Below, one piece after another: positions 38,060 to 50,011 of a stretch of 64,000 nucleotides of DNA. The stretch spans positions 3,100,001 through 3,164,000 of the forward strand of contig OY756970.1 in assembly GCA_963580455.1 (NCBI GenBank), in the 5' to 3' direction. This stretch comes from Euonymus europaeus. Lineage: Eukaryota; Streptophyta; Magnoliopsida; Celastrales; Celastraceae. The notes under the pieces are model-generated. The model worked only from the letters and a program-made list of their open reading frames with translations, did not search any database and was not told the DNA's origin. A program made the position numbers and the translations under genes. Position 1 is the first letter of the stretch, and each line of letters begins with the position of its first letter.

Positions 38060-38963
38060 TCATATGCCCCCTTGATATCCTCCGATTCTGCAAAATCAAT
38101 TCAATGTAAAGAAATCAATCGGGTTCTGGTTAGTTTGTGTTAGAGTACTCACCTCTTGTAAGAGACTCTTATTATTTTGGTAGTAGGAGAGTCCATTGCA
38201 ATTATTTTATATGCATCTGTTGTCATGTCAATGGTGGCTTGACGTGTCCTGCAATAGCCCACAATCATCACTATTACAGACGGATTGCCTTCCTTGCAAT
38301 GACCTTCGCCATTCTTACCAGGAATGCAAGTGAGTTCCAAATATTGCCCACAATGCTTGCCTCCATCCCATAGCTCATCACTTTTTTCTATCTTGCCATA
38401 TAGATTATTTCCGCATTAGGGTTTAGTTCAGGACAACCATAATCTGCATAATAAAAAAGAAAATATAGGTCATCATCTAACTCTCTACTAGCACAATAGT
38501 AAAGATTCAATATTTTGATATGCTTTTTTTGGTTATGTTGCCATTTTAATGTGCGGGTGAATGGGATTATCCTTCAAGTTGTGAATCCTCTTAACCTTTG
38601 AAAAAGAAAGTTGTTTGATCTTCATTATGGCGCTAAGGTTTCAAGGATTCCTTTTTTTTTTTTTGCCCGATAAAATTACTGTGAAAAAGAGCCTATAAGT
38701 TCCTAGACGCTCTACCAAACACAAGTTTAGACCAAATTAGAGGAGTCAATAGGATAACAAAACATTCCCCTATATGATAAATTCTTGTCTTTATAGATCG
38801 GTCAAGCCCTAATTAAAATTAATGCTACATGAAAATAAATGCTTACATTTGGAGGGCTGGTTGTGATGGGTTGTATCAGTGTAGAGGATGCCGATGAAAA
38901 CAAACTCAAACTAAACACCATAAATAGTGCAAATAGTGAAATCTTCTGACAGAGGAATGCCAT
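38060..38963 (-). pseudogene. EG45-like / plant natriuretic peptide paralogue, probably broken
   Basis: Minus-strand exons corresponding to the intact copy at 45732-46551: 38963-38847 (signal peptide MAFLCQKISLFALFMVFSL), 38443-38153 (CPELNPNAE..., then KSDELWDGGKHCGQ, TCIPGKNGEGHC, VIVMIVGYC, IIRVSYKR) and 38097-38060. The family is small, secreted, expansin-related (double-psi beta-barrel) proteins. Exon 1 ends in phase 0 at its GT donor, but exon 2 needs a different phase, and within exon 2 the frame changes again near IIY/GKIEKSDE. Two frame breaks suggest a pseudogene. An alternative acceptor could mend the first break but not the second. Conserved cysteines are retained. Confidence 0.7.
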
Positions 38964-39733
38964 TGCTTTTTCCCTTTTGGAAATATGTTTAGCACTTAGA
39001 TGATGATTATTTATAGGCAATATTCCCGATTATATTTTTATTCAATGTATAAGTTAATTATTGTATGAGTTTATGTATAATTTAATCATATCGAGTATTT
39101 GGAAAGAATATGGTATTAGACTTGTAAAATATAATTTTTGTAGAGTACATTATTTAATTTCTTATTAGACAAAATGATAGTATAAAATCTATAGTAATAT
39201 GTTAAGATTTATCGTAGCTAAAATAATAATTATTTTTTAATGTTTTAAATATTAAAGCGAGAACTAATAGTCACCAGGGTACTTGAGCTCAAGAGATGTT
39301 TTAAATATTCAACCAGGCATTCCAAAGACGGAGAACCGTTATTTGCGCATAATTTTCAACTCATTACACCTTTTTTTAAGAAGAATATTTAAGTTTACTA
39401 AATTATTCTCATATAAGATTACCTTAAAACTTGTTTACCTTTTATATCCTTATTTTATCTCAACACAATTAACTTACATTAAATTGGATCAACTTGCACA
39501 ATAAATCACAATCATTTGTCAAATCAGTACGTTAATCTCGAAATACTGCACCCATCAATTTGGGGCCAATACTTTGATTGATGAGCAAAAGCTTTAAAGC
39601 CTAATGATACCGGTTCATCATATGCGCTATGCCGCGACGTCCCAATTTACAGATCAAGCGTGCTACATTCACACCTACTCGATATTCTAATCTTCAAGAT
39701 GTATCAAAAATCCATTTTACAATGTGTAACACT
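38964..39733. other. AT-rich intergenic stretch
   Basis: Upstream of the EG45-like pseudogene; very AT-rich, no ORF with coding character, no clear element. Confidence 0.6.
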
Positions 39734-39960
39734 TAGGGTGCGCTTGATTAAAAAATAATAAATAGAAATGTAATGTATTACTAGGGTAATCATTATCCAC
39801 TTCTCTCTATTGGTAACTATTACATCCAAAATATGAAGAAAATTGTTTTAAAAAGTTCTTAGGGTAAATAATATATGCATATCAAACATGAATATTTACT
39901 TATCCATGTATTTTTAAGTATTCTTATAATCATTACACCTCCTATCAAACACATCCCTAA
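39734..39960. mobile_element. Candidate MITE, about 227 bp
   Basis: The ends TAGGGTGCGCTTGATT and ATCAAACACATCCCTA are imperfect inverted repeats of the TAGGGTGTGTTTGAT type common in plant hAT and Harbinger-like MITEs. The centre is AT-rich. I could not confirm a target duplication. Confidence 0.5.
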
Positions 39961-40119
39961 TATTAAGAGTGTTTGAGAAAATTAAGTGTTATATCATTAA
40001 TATCTATTAAAAGATAATTTGAAAATGTCAATATGTATGTAATGAGTCAAAAAAATCGTGTGAGAATAGTTGTTCACTTCCTGATGTAGCCCCACCATAA
40101 TAGCTTAGAGGTCAATTAG

Positions 40120-41293
40120 GGGTAAATAGAACTTTTAGTCACTGATAGATTCGGATCGTTTCAACTCAGTTACTAAGATTTGAACTCATCCAACTCAGGA
40201 ACCATAGTTTTATTTTTGTTCCAATTCTTGTCACCGGGCAGCTTCTTCACTTTTCAGACAGATAAAATTCGGATAAATAGAACTTTTAGTCACTGACTGA
40301 TTTGGGTCGTTTCAACTCAGTCACTAAGGTTTGAACTCATCCAACTCGAGAACCGTATTCTTTTTGTTCTAGTTTTCGTCACTGGCTTGCAACTTCATCT
40401 CCATCTCCAAGCCGTGGAACTCATAGAGTCCAACGAGCCCTTCTCCTTCAAATTCATCTTGTTCCCCTTCACCTTCTTTACTGCGGTCGAAATACAGACA
40501 CAGAGGAACAAATTTGAACTCACATAGTCCAACGAGCTCGGTGATGCAGCATTACGCGTAGTCTTCGACTCCGAAGCGGCGTGCAGTGGTACCCACCCTT
40601 TTTCATCATCACTAGTTACAATGCTCTTCAATTCCTTTATTTTTGCTAGCACTCAAACTTAGAATAAAACCTCACTCAGCAATCACAAGTCTCTGCCCCT
40701 CCATGATCGTCCATGGTGGGTTCGATTTCTTCTTGTCCATATGTAAAAACTGGTGGTAATAAGAACGGATTGAGCCAGATCTGATTATCCCTTCTTCTCC
40801 TTCAGATCCATGTATGTATGAATTTATCGAGTTTTTAAGAATAACAATAGAGTGGTAGTGGCGGTGGAGGAAGGGGCAACGGTGGGAGATGAATGAAGAT
40901 GGGTTAGGGTGTGGAGAATATACGTGTTAAACACTGATTTGTCTACATTTTTTTTTTATTTTTTAAATAATAAAATTGTATTTATTTTATTTTATGCGTG
41001 GAAATATAATTTGAAGGTCAGAGTCAGAGTGACAAGGATTGGAACAAAAAAAAACTATGATTCCCGAGTTGGATGAGTTCAACCGTTAGTGACTGAGTTG
41101 AAATGATCTAAAACTATCAGTGACTAAAAGTTATATTTACCCGCATTTTATCTATCCGAAAAGCAGAGAAGCTGTCCGGTGAAGAAAATTGGAACAAAAG
41201 GAAAACTACGGTTCCCGAGTTTGATGAATTCAAATCTTAGTGATTGAGTTGAAACAATCCGAATATGCCAGTGACTAAAAGTTCTATTTACCC
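40120..41293. mobile_element. Foldback MULE-type element, 1,174 bp, with doubled terminal arms
   Basis: Ends GGGTAAATAGAAC and GTTCTATTTACCC; a 10-bp target duplication with one mismatch (GGTCAATTAG 40110-40119, GGCCAATTAG 41294-41303). Each arm consists of two tandem copies of a segment 151 bp long: the left copies start near 40123 and 40274, the right copies end near 41139 and 41290. The centre (about 40400-40950) has no convincing gene. Confidence 0.85.
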
Positions 41294-41693
41294 GGCCAAT
41301 TAGCCATGATGGAGTCTAAAAGACATAAGAAGCAAAAAAAGACCTAAATAAAATTTGCCCACTAGAACCTCAGAATAATTATGAGTCCTGTGTCCAGACT
41401 CTATTATTGGTGCTCTATTAATTTGAATTTTCTTTATTGGTGGAATTGGGATAAATTTAAATCCTAAGAGAGAAATATATATATTGAAAATTCCTTGGAA
41501 GGCCCTATAATGTTAAAAAGGACCGTTTGATGAGCTGTCAAAATTTTTTGGTATGTTCAAGTCCTTTTACTCACCACAATTGATAACATTAGCTTTTCAT
41601 TCAATTTTTCATCCAAAAAATGCTGATGTAATCTTTATTTTGTGACATGACATTTAATTGACAAAAAAATAATGTGCAAAAGTGTTATGGATT

Positions 41694-41808
41694 TAGCGTC
41701 TGTTTGGTTGAGCGTCCACACAACTTATACTCTGTCAGACATTCTCAAATATTATTATTTACATTAGCTTATACTTTGACAGATATACTCTCAACCAAAC
41801 AGACGCTT
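41694..41808. mobile_element. Short palindromic MITE, about 115 bp
   Basis: AGCGTCTGTTTGGTTGAG at the left and its exact complement CTCAACCAAACAGACGCT at the right, with an AT-rich loop. Flanks read TTT and TAA; a TA or TWA target duplication is possible but not clear. Confidence 0.75.
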
Positions 41809-41875
41809 AAAATAAATAAAATTAGATTATACAAAGAAGATAAAAAAAAGAGTTAAGGCTTAGGGCATTTTACAC

Positions 41876-42870
41876 GGGTTAATCCAACTTTTAGTCACCG
41901 AAAGATAACTTGTGTTTTATTTTTGTCATCGAAATATAAAACGTTTCAACTTGGTGACTTTACTTTTTTATTTTGTTCTAGTCAAGCCACTTGGTCATGA
42001 TTTCTCAAATCCGGGCAGCCATAAAGGTGACGTGGCAGTTTAACTTGCTTCGATTGGTCCACGTGGAAAATGCTCGCCATGTGGTTAATAAAACTTCCAG
42101 TTACCAAAAGATCACTCATGTGTCATTTTGGTCACCGAAAGATAAAACGTTTCAACTTGGTCACTTAACTTTTCATTTTGTTATAGTCAACCCAAGATTT
42201 TTCAAATTCGAGCAGCCAAAAGGGTGAAGTGATAGTTTGACTTGTTTTCGATTAGTCCAAGAGGAAAATGGTCACCAGATGGAAATATTTTACAATTTTT
42301 AAATTCAGAGCAATCGTGAGAAGTGAAGGTCCACTTGCGAGAAAAATATGAATTAGTTGAATTTCTTCTGCTTAAATTGTTACGCGATCGAAGTAGGAGG
42401 TGAATCGATTCAAAGTAGGAGGCTTAGGGTATGAATGACGTTTTAGGGTTTGATATTCGAAACCTAATTTCTGCTTCTTAATTTGGCTACGGGATTGGTT
42501 GTGCTACTGAATAATGATTGCACTTAGATGCCGCACGAGAGCATTCCGACAACGACACTCGGTGGCTAGTTTCTTGCCTCGTCTAAATTCTTTCCCCTCT
42601 ATCTCTCTGTCTTATATATATATATATATATATATATTCATATTTTATTTTTAAAATTGCATCACGTGACAATTATTTTTCACGTGAATCAATCGAAAGC
42701 AAGTTAAATTGCCACGTCACCTTTTTGGTTGTCCGAATTTGAAAAATCTTGACCGAGTGGCTTTATTGAAATAAAATGAAAAGTTAAGTGACTAAGTTGA
42801 AATATTTTAACTTTCGATGGTCAAAATGAAACATGAGCTATCTTTCAATGACTCAAAGTAGTATTAACCT
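41876..42870. mobile_element. Foldback MULE-type element, 995 bp
   Basis: Ends GGGTTAAT and ATTAACCT with an exact 10-bp target duplication CATTTTACAC (41866-41875, 42871-42880). The left arm is duplicated in tandem with a 206-bp offset (GGTTAAT near 41877 and 42083); the right arm is present once. Arms share the phrase TTTTAGTCACCGAAAGATA with complements on the right. A TA microsatellite occupies 42612-42638. No intact ORF. Confidence 0.85.
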
Positions 42871-43271
42871 CATTTTACACACATAAAAGGATTTCACGAA
42901 CCTTTGCATATCGACATCCACATCCACACATCTTTGCATTCCAAGTGAGGGCACCTTCTTTCTTTAGATTTGGATATTTTGTTAGGGTTTCATGTTGTGT
43001 GTTCGTTTGGGTTTTTGATATGGGGTTCGATTTGAGTTTTCTGTTGGTTATTTTGTTAGGGTTTTGTGTTGGGGTTTAATATGGCGACTATGATTTTCAT
43101 TGGGATTTCATTAGGGTTTCTGTTTGGGTTTTTCATTTAGGTTTTGAAATTAGCTTCAGTTGGGTTTATACGTTCATGGTTTCAATGGTGAAAACTAAGG
43201 TGAGAGCAATTTGCACACATGTGTCATATTTTGAGGTATGTGTTTGCTCACTATTTGATTGATGTTGTTAC

Positions 43272-44940
43272 AGGACAGCTCTGGTTCAAACAATGAAGAC
43301 CACGAAGATGTACTCCTATAAGATAATTTATCAGAATATGATGAAAAAATTATTGTTGCCAATGGAGAAGCTAAAAAATTATAATAGAGGATGGAGGTCA
43401 GTTGCATTGTTGCACGATATATAGTGACAAAGAAGAAGATGTGGATGCTGCTGCTACTAAACATACTGAGGGTACCAAACATATTAGGGTGAAGTTGTTG
43501 TTGAGTCATGAAATCATATTCAAGAATATGCAAAGCTCAGGCACTATGCAAAGGAGTTAATTGTATCTAACCCAATAGCACAATGGATATGCTTATTGAT
43601 AGGCAGAATAAGATGACCAACCTGCATGCAAGGAATTCCATTGTTGTTTTAAGAGTTGCAAATATGACGTTTTGAATGGTTACAGATAGGCCTCGTCATA
43701 GGCCCGACTTTTGGAAGCCCGGACCCGGCCCTGGCCCAGGCCCAGAATGAGGTATCGGGCCTCGGGCCGGGCCTAGGCCGGACCGGAGACAAAAATCTCA
43801 GCCCAGGCCCGGCCTGAGCCCAAGGACCTTGGGCTCTCGGGCCGGGCCTCGGGCTTGGGCCGAATATTTTGGGCCTGGGCACTTACGTAACATATGGTCA
43901 TATGAAGCTGCACAGTTGTCAGCTGCAATATCACACTCTGACACACATTTTTCATCAACAAATCACACATTTTTCTGTAATATTATAAAGGCAAAGGACA
44001 ACTGTTTCCATTATAAAAAAATAATGAAAAAAAATTATTAAGACTTGGTGGTGCCTTGTCTTTCATCATATCTGCGACAAAAGTAAAAGATTGGAGAGGA
44101 TTTTTTTTTTGTTTCTATAAACAATAGATAATAATGGAATGTACAGGGAAAAATAATGTTGATTTTAATGACTTTTGAAATTTGTTTAGATTTTGGATTG
44201 ATTTCTTTGTTGTTCTTTGTATTGGGTGTGGTGTATGGATAATGATGGAATAGATGGTCTGAAATTGATTTTTCAGAATCTGGGCAATGTGTATTACAAA
44301 TTTACAATATTGCAATTTTTTTTTGGATCACTAAAAAAAACTAGTATTCTACTTGAATAAAGAATAATTGAAGTTTTTTTTATTCATTTGATTAATTTTT
44401 TAGAGAGTAAAAAAATGCATCATATATATTGTATATACATCCCAACTAGGTTGGCACCTATATACAATATACTTATTAAATTACTTGTTTTGCTCTTTTT
44501 TTTACTAACATGTAACAATTATACTTTCATAGTCATGTGTGATTGTGAATATGTGAATTGAGTATTTGAATCTGTCAAAAGCTGTTTATGGAGTGATGGA
44601 GGTGAGTGATTTAGCCATTTAGGTGAAGAAGATAATATAGAAATGCAGGATTACTAATCTATTATATATATTTAATATGAAATATCTAAGTCCTATACTC
44701 GGGCCGGGCCTCAGCCTCGGGCTCGGCCCCAGAAATGGGGGCCAGGCCCACCCGAGGTATGATGTTGGGCTGCCCAGGCCCGATGCATCTTCAAGCCTGG
44801 GCTGGGCTTTGGCCCGTGGGCCATTTGAAGAGGCCTAGTTACAGAACAGTCCTAGGTGTAGATGGATTTTTTTTTTTGAAAGGATTGGTGAAAAGGGAAC
44901 TGTTTGATTTTGTTGGAATTGATTGGGGTTTTTGTACCCC
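43272..44940 (+). pseudogene. MuDR-type transposase relic, interrupted by a hAT-type element
   Basis: Several frames of the + strand encode fragments of a MULE transposase in the right order: EYAKLRHYAKELIVSNP near 43500, CKEFHCCFKSCKYDVLNGY just before 43687, then, past the GC-rich insertion, RTVLGVDGFF...LKGLVKREL after 44838, which corresponds to the family motif CRPVIGLDGCFLKG with the first catalytic Asp. Frames change repeatedly and a T run disrupts the DGFF segment. The rest of the DDE domain is missing. It is a non-functional fossil. Confidence 0.82.
43687..44837. mobile_element. GC-rich-ended hAT-type element, 1,151 bp
   Basis: An exact 8-bp target duplication GTTACAGA (43679-43686, 44838-44845) flanks ends TAGGCCTCGTC and GAAGAGGCCTA. 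Both ends, about 180 bp and 140 bp, are packed with GGCCCGGGCC-like blocks while the centre is AT-rich. An 8-bp duplication and TAG..CTA ends fit a non-autonomous hAT element. It lies inside the MULE transposase relic; removing it plus one duplication brings NGY and RTVLGVDG together in one frame. Confidence 0.88.
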
Positions 44941-45731
44941 TTTCTCTTTATTTCTGGATATTCAAAGTGTGCTTTGGATTTGGATTGTATTTTATTTATG
45001 CATTTCTATCTAAATTGTGTTTTGGTACGAATTGTGAATTATGAATGTGTGGTATGTGATGGAGTAAGATGACAATAAGAGAATTTCTAGTGAGAGAAGT
45101 GAAAGGCTAGAGAGAGAGAGAGAGATAATATCAAGTGGTTGAGAATTCTTTAATGAGGCGGAGCCTTTTGTATTTATAGTGACAGAGCTGACGTGTTGAT
45201 CACGTGAGCTATAAGCGGTCATGCATTTGAGCCTTTTTGCTTCTCTAAATTTTAGATGGGGCGATTGACGCTGAAAACATGAGTTTAGTTAACAATTTGT
45301 CAATTGTTTCTAGACATTTTAGCACTATTTGGAGAGATAGTTGAAATTGTTGGTTCAGAGCTTGAGTTTGGTTGCATTTGCAAGTTCATGTGGCTGTGAA
45401 GAAGAAGCACACCAGGTGTTCGACGTAAGTCCCCACCCATTCATTTTTATTTGTCACAAATAATTTAATTAATGGTATAATTCATGTTAAAACCTCCATA
45501 TTATTCCAACAGCATCAACTGATACTTTATATTTTTTTTCCATATGAGCACAACATATTATTATCAAAACAGATTTCAAGATTACAAAGCCAACTGCATC
45601 CTTTTCTTTATTTTTTCTTCGGGCACACGAATTTATTCTTTAGGAAAAACAAACATGAAGCCATGATCGCGAGGTCGTGGTGGTATGCATCGAATCCCTT
45701 GTATGCATATACATAGATACTTTCCTCAGTC
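44941..45731. other. Intergenic spacer
   Basis: Between the MULE relic and the EG45-like gene 3' end. A short AG microsatellite lies at about 45105-45126. No gene recognised. Confidence 0.55.
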
Positions 45732-46551
45732 CTAAGCCCTGAAAAGTCATTTCAATATAAACTAATCAATCAAGTTCTAAATCTGTATGTTAAAGGAAAA
45801 AATGGATGGTAGTTTAGTGTAATAAACACCAGAGTAATACTCACCTCACGTAGTCAAATTTTAAAGGATGTAAAATTTGTGGTTTCGCAAGCAAGGAAAA
45901 TGCTTCTTTTGTCATGACAATGTCTGAGCAGCGGCTACAAGAGCCTGCAACCGTCACTATGATTGAAGGATGAGTCGAAGGATCAGCCTGTTGGCAAGGA
46001 GGTTCGCCTTTGTCTACCATTGCAGTGCAAGTCATTTTGTAACGTCGACCACAACCATTCCCATTTCCCCATAATTCATCATTCTCATGATTTACTTTAG
46101 CATACTCTTGTCCAGGAGAAAGATCAACATTAGGACAACCCTGATCTGCAGAAGAATCAAAACAGTGATCAGCAAGTTTGATCACAACCCAAGATGTTGA
46201 TACTACTGTTTTTTTTTTCACTTCTGTCAGCTAGTTAGTGTTGAAAATTGACATGATAGGCTTTTTCCATTAGAATTGGAGGAAGAGTTGGAGGTGGTTA
46301 GCAGCTGCTCATTCTTGTGTAACTGGAACTCCAACTTAAATCAGTAGAGGTATACTAGCTAGGTTTAAACAATTAATGGAAATAAACTGTCGGTAGATAA
46401 AAGTTAAATGCTTACAATGGTATGGAGGCTGCTCTTGGGATACAGACGCAAACTCTGCCGATCCCACTGAAAAAAAGCTGAGACTGAACACTACTAATGA
46501 TGCCAACACAAAGGTTGTAGATGGTGAACTCTCGTGAAATAGGAACGCCAT
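45732..46551 (-). CDS. EG45-like domain protein (plant natriuretic peptide-like), secreted
   Basis: Three exons on the minus strand: 46551-46416, 46145-45845 and a terminal exon of only 7 nt at 45738-45732 completing Arg and adding Ala and TAG. The protein is 147 residues. Residues ~1-32 form a signal peptide (MAFLFHESSPSTTFVLASLV, then a hydrophobic core). The mature part is a double-psi beta-barrel of the EG45/PNP type: QGCPNVDLSPGQEYAKVNHE, NDELWGNGNGCGRRYKMTC, SIIVTVAGSCSRC, IVMTKEAFSLLA. Family members are extracellular proteins linked to ion and water balance and stress; the exact role here is unknown. It is the intact sister of the broken copy at 38060-38963, 7 kb away on the same strand. 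Start chosen as the first ATG with a signal peptide. Confidence 0.85.
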
Positions 46552-47640
46552 AACTTTTTCTGTCTCAGTGTAATTTGCTCTTCTCGTAAGACTCGAAGAA
46601 ATAGAGAGAAGTATTTGTTATGCGTTTATTGAAAGATAGAGGATCATATATATATATATATGTATGTATATAGGGATGGTGTTGGTTTTCTGGAATCTAC
46701 GTACAAGGGACTTCGGCTATTCATGCAAGCCATAAAAGCAACGACAACCTTAACTGTATATATTCATGTTGATTCTTCGGCTATGCATAAATATAGTGTA
46801 AGAGAGCACGTGAAAAACATCTGATATATTGTTACAATTTCTAGAAGCGAAACACACAAGAAAGCATCTATTTCAGTTGCTTTTGCTCGTCTTTTTCCGA
46901 GCACGGATCCACAGTTCAAGACTTTTTAGAATATTTCTTCGGCAGATTGGTGGTTGTGTTTTAGTCCAAAAATGTTCTCTCTCTTAATATTCTTCTTTTT
47001 TACTTGTTGGATTTATTCCCATTAATAGGCTGCGGCAACATTGTGGGTTGCATTTATTGTAGAATATTTACAATATGAAGATTTGTGAGCAATAACATAA
47101 AAAATATAGAAATTAAAGAAAAATTAATTCGGATAAAAATGATACAATCAAAATGAATTTATTAGGCAGGGTGTTTCCAACGAATTATTATTATTATTAT
47201 TATTATTTACGTGGAAATATATCATTAATAAGAATCTACAATTACAATCTGTGAGATAAGGAGTGAACATGAGTCACTCCACACTTCATCGAATGAATTA
47301 CGAATGACAAACGACGCTAATTCATGGGTCACATATTGTTCCCTAAACAAGAAACATGGTGACAAGAGTCATAACTAGACGATAGAAAAGCTAGTAAGCT
47401 CAATATCAGAAACAATAAAGCCCACACTGAAACAATCATGAGTATGGTTAATTGCATGAACAACCATCAAACAATCATATTCATAACTCTCAAGATGAAC
47501 TGTTCAGTTAAGCGAGATTTGGGTATGCTTTCACAAAAATGGTAAACCAAAATCATGCAAATATACTTTTTCAAAATGCACGAATGGATGGGAGGATCCG
47601 ATAAAGTTCCCAAGAGTATGAAAGAAAAAATAACAGTCTT
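46552..47640. other. Upstream region of the EG45-like gene and intergenic DNA
   Basis: A TATATATA run at about 46649-46672 lies roughly 100 bp upstream of the start codon and could include its TATA box. An ATT trinucleotide run lies near 47184-47207. No further gene seen. Confidence 0.5.
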
Positions 47641-47900
47641 CTCTTTCACTATCTCGTACTGTGTGTTTTTCCAAATGTTCTCGTATCATCTTCTGGTTTC
47701 ATCATGTGTAATGCTTTGGATCGACACTCATTCGATGGATGGCCTGGTTTATCACATTTATAACACTTTATTATTGGAACAGGCCACGCATGCATAAGGA
47801 TTGGCAGTCTTACGAATCTCTTTGGTTGGCCGTGTTAGTAAATGGAATACCAAAAAACGCAGCGAAAACTATAAAAATTATACCTCTTGTAGCATGCTTG
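47641..47900 (-). pseudogene. Retroelement gag zinc-knuckle relic
   Basis: The minus strand encodes KCYKCDKPGHPSNECRS near 47719-47772, a perfect CX2CX4HX4C knuckle of retroviral type, preceded by a KEIRKTANPYAC stretch. No longer gag or pol frame continues from it. It is probably a Ty3/gypsy gag fossil. Confidence 0.65.
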
Positions 47901-49330
47901 ATCAAACAATTTCTCCGGTAGAACTCTGATCGTACGAAGCCTCTAGTCCATCCACCAGAATCACATGCTAAAGCACCTAGGAAGACTTGAAAATTTTCTT
48001 GACTTAGAAAATTTTCCTAATTGATTCTCTAATCAATATTTAGAATAACAATAATGAATTTTCTACGCCACTACAAAATGTGTAACATACACATTCATAT
48101 ATAATTTTAGAGTATTGTCGGCAACTACTATAATAAATTCATTATTATATTAATTAAATAATGAAACCACCAATTGATTAATATCTAATGTACTACCAAT
48201 CTATATTAATCAATAGGATCCTTTCTGGTTTACAATAAACCTACATTTAATTAATTATTCGATCATTTTCATCTCATGTAAATTATCAAATATAGTTCAC
48301 TTCCAAATTTAGAAGAACAATTTCCGTGATTCTTTTATGTGTGACTTTCTAGGTTCATTACCAATTAGCAATAAGAATAATATCAAACTCTTTGATATTA
48401 ATTAAACAATTTTTAATCATTTCTTATAAATCACAAGTGATGCCTAGTAGCATATTGTGACTACCCAATCAGTGATGAATATTTTCATATGAACCTTTAA
48501 TTACAATTACCATGTAATTAAATCATTTCACTATACAATATCCCAATTAAGTGAGGATCATGGAAATCCGTCAAATCCACTAACTCAATTATATGTCAGA
48601 TCCAATATTTTATTGACAATTTTTTTTAATGAAAAACACATTTTCATTAATCATGTAACCTTGGCCAAGGATTTCCCTTGTCAATAAATATCTAGATCAC
48701 ATAAGATATTCTTCTCGTTTATTTCGAGGCGATGGATCCCTTGTTGACTACACACAAGTCTCTATACATAACTAACTGAATCCATCGAATGTCAATATTT
48801 ATTTAATAAATAAATATTTCCAATATTGATAAAATTCAATCACTCATATACAAGACTACTATGTCATCTCAGGTCTAAGGATTATTTAGACAATCGCAAA
48901 TAAATAATATATCATTGACAAGAAAATAAACCTCCATGTGATTCATTATTTAATAAGTCATGTTCGAAGCATTTATTCATCAATAAGCCTTACATATTGT
49001 TTGTTTTAATATCTCATATTAAATTACATGAGACTCACAAACATATCATTATAGGAAACAAACAATATACTGATCTTCTGAATTATTATTGCCCAATTAA
49101 TAATTCTACAATAAGGAACTTTATTTAAAGATATTTATACTAGAGATCACTCGTCACTCATATTCTCAACTCTTGAGAATGATGTCTCTAATAAATATCT
49201 AAGCACATATTTAATACAACTATATAAATAAAAATATAAAATATATAATAAACTATCATTTATTATTTAATCAACTAATACAATACAATTATAATATATA
49301 TTTCAAATACAACCGTGTAAATTAGCTATA
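47901..49330. repeat. AT-rich non-coding block, candidate LTR of the adjacent gag relic
   Basis: About 1.4 kb with no ORF, adjacent to the gag relic on its upstream side. Composition and phrases such as AGGTCTAAGGATTATTTAGA and GACTCACAAACATAT resemble long non-coding LTRs of plant retroelements. No TG..CA ends or target duplication could be fixed, so this is a weak call. Confidence 0.3.
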
Positions 49331-49599
49331 CATGATAATGATCTATTAAACACGAAAATGTGAACATAGTTAAAAGACAATTAAGGACATTAAAATAAAA
49401 CTAATTAATAATAAAATAAAAAGTCAAGACTGACCCTCCCAAACTTTGATTGCCATTTAGATGACCTAAACCCTGATAAATTCCTTCCACAAGGTCCTTT
49501 TGGTCTTTTCTCGCATATTTTTCTTCAAAACACAAGGTCACTTGAACTGCATTATCGACGTCCACGCCAAAAAGAAAATAAATTAGTGATTTCAAAAAG

Positions 49600-49850
49600 T
49601 AGAGAATAAAAAAAAGAAAATGATCTCCAAAAGAGAGGGCGAAATGATAAAATAATGTGATCTAGAAAATGAGAGGGAAAAAAAGAGTAAAAAAATGAAA
49701 AGAAAGTGATCTCAATGAAAATAGAGAAAAAAGAAACAGTAATTTAGAAAAAAGAGAATATATAGAGAAAAAAAAAAAGAGATGTCAAACAAAAAAAAAA
49801 AGAGAGAGAAAAATGAGTAATTTTTTTTTAGACTAGTGAAAAATATATTA
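49600..49850. repeat. Purine-rich low-complexity tract
   Basis: A strongly A/G-rich + strand made of GAGAAAAA-type words, downstream of the AP2 gene. No coding function seen. Confidence 0.7.
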
Positions 49851-50011
49851 TAAAATAATTTTCCTTATTGAAATATGTTTTAATTTCTCATCAATTTTAT
49901 GATTTAAGGAAAAAAAAAAGTCTGTCATTATTGAAATACAGATTTATTATTAAAAACCCTTAATTATAAGTCACTATTAAAATAGGCCTTTTATATTACA
50001 AATTAATCATA

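Noticed and set aside
43649..43970. Pro/Gly/Arg-rich ORFs on both strands
   Set aside because: They arise from GGCCCGGGCC palindromes at the GC-rich end of the hAT-type element.
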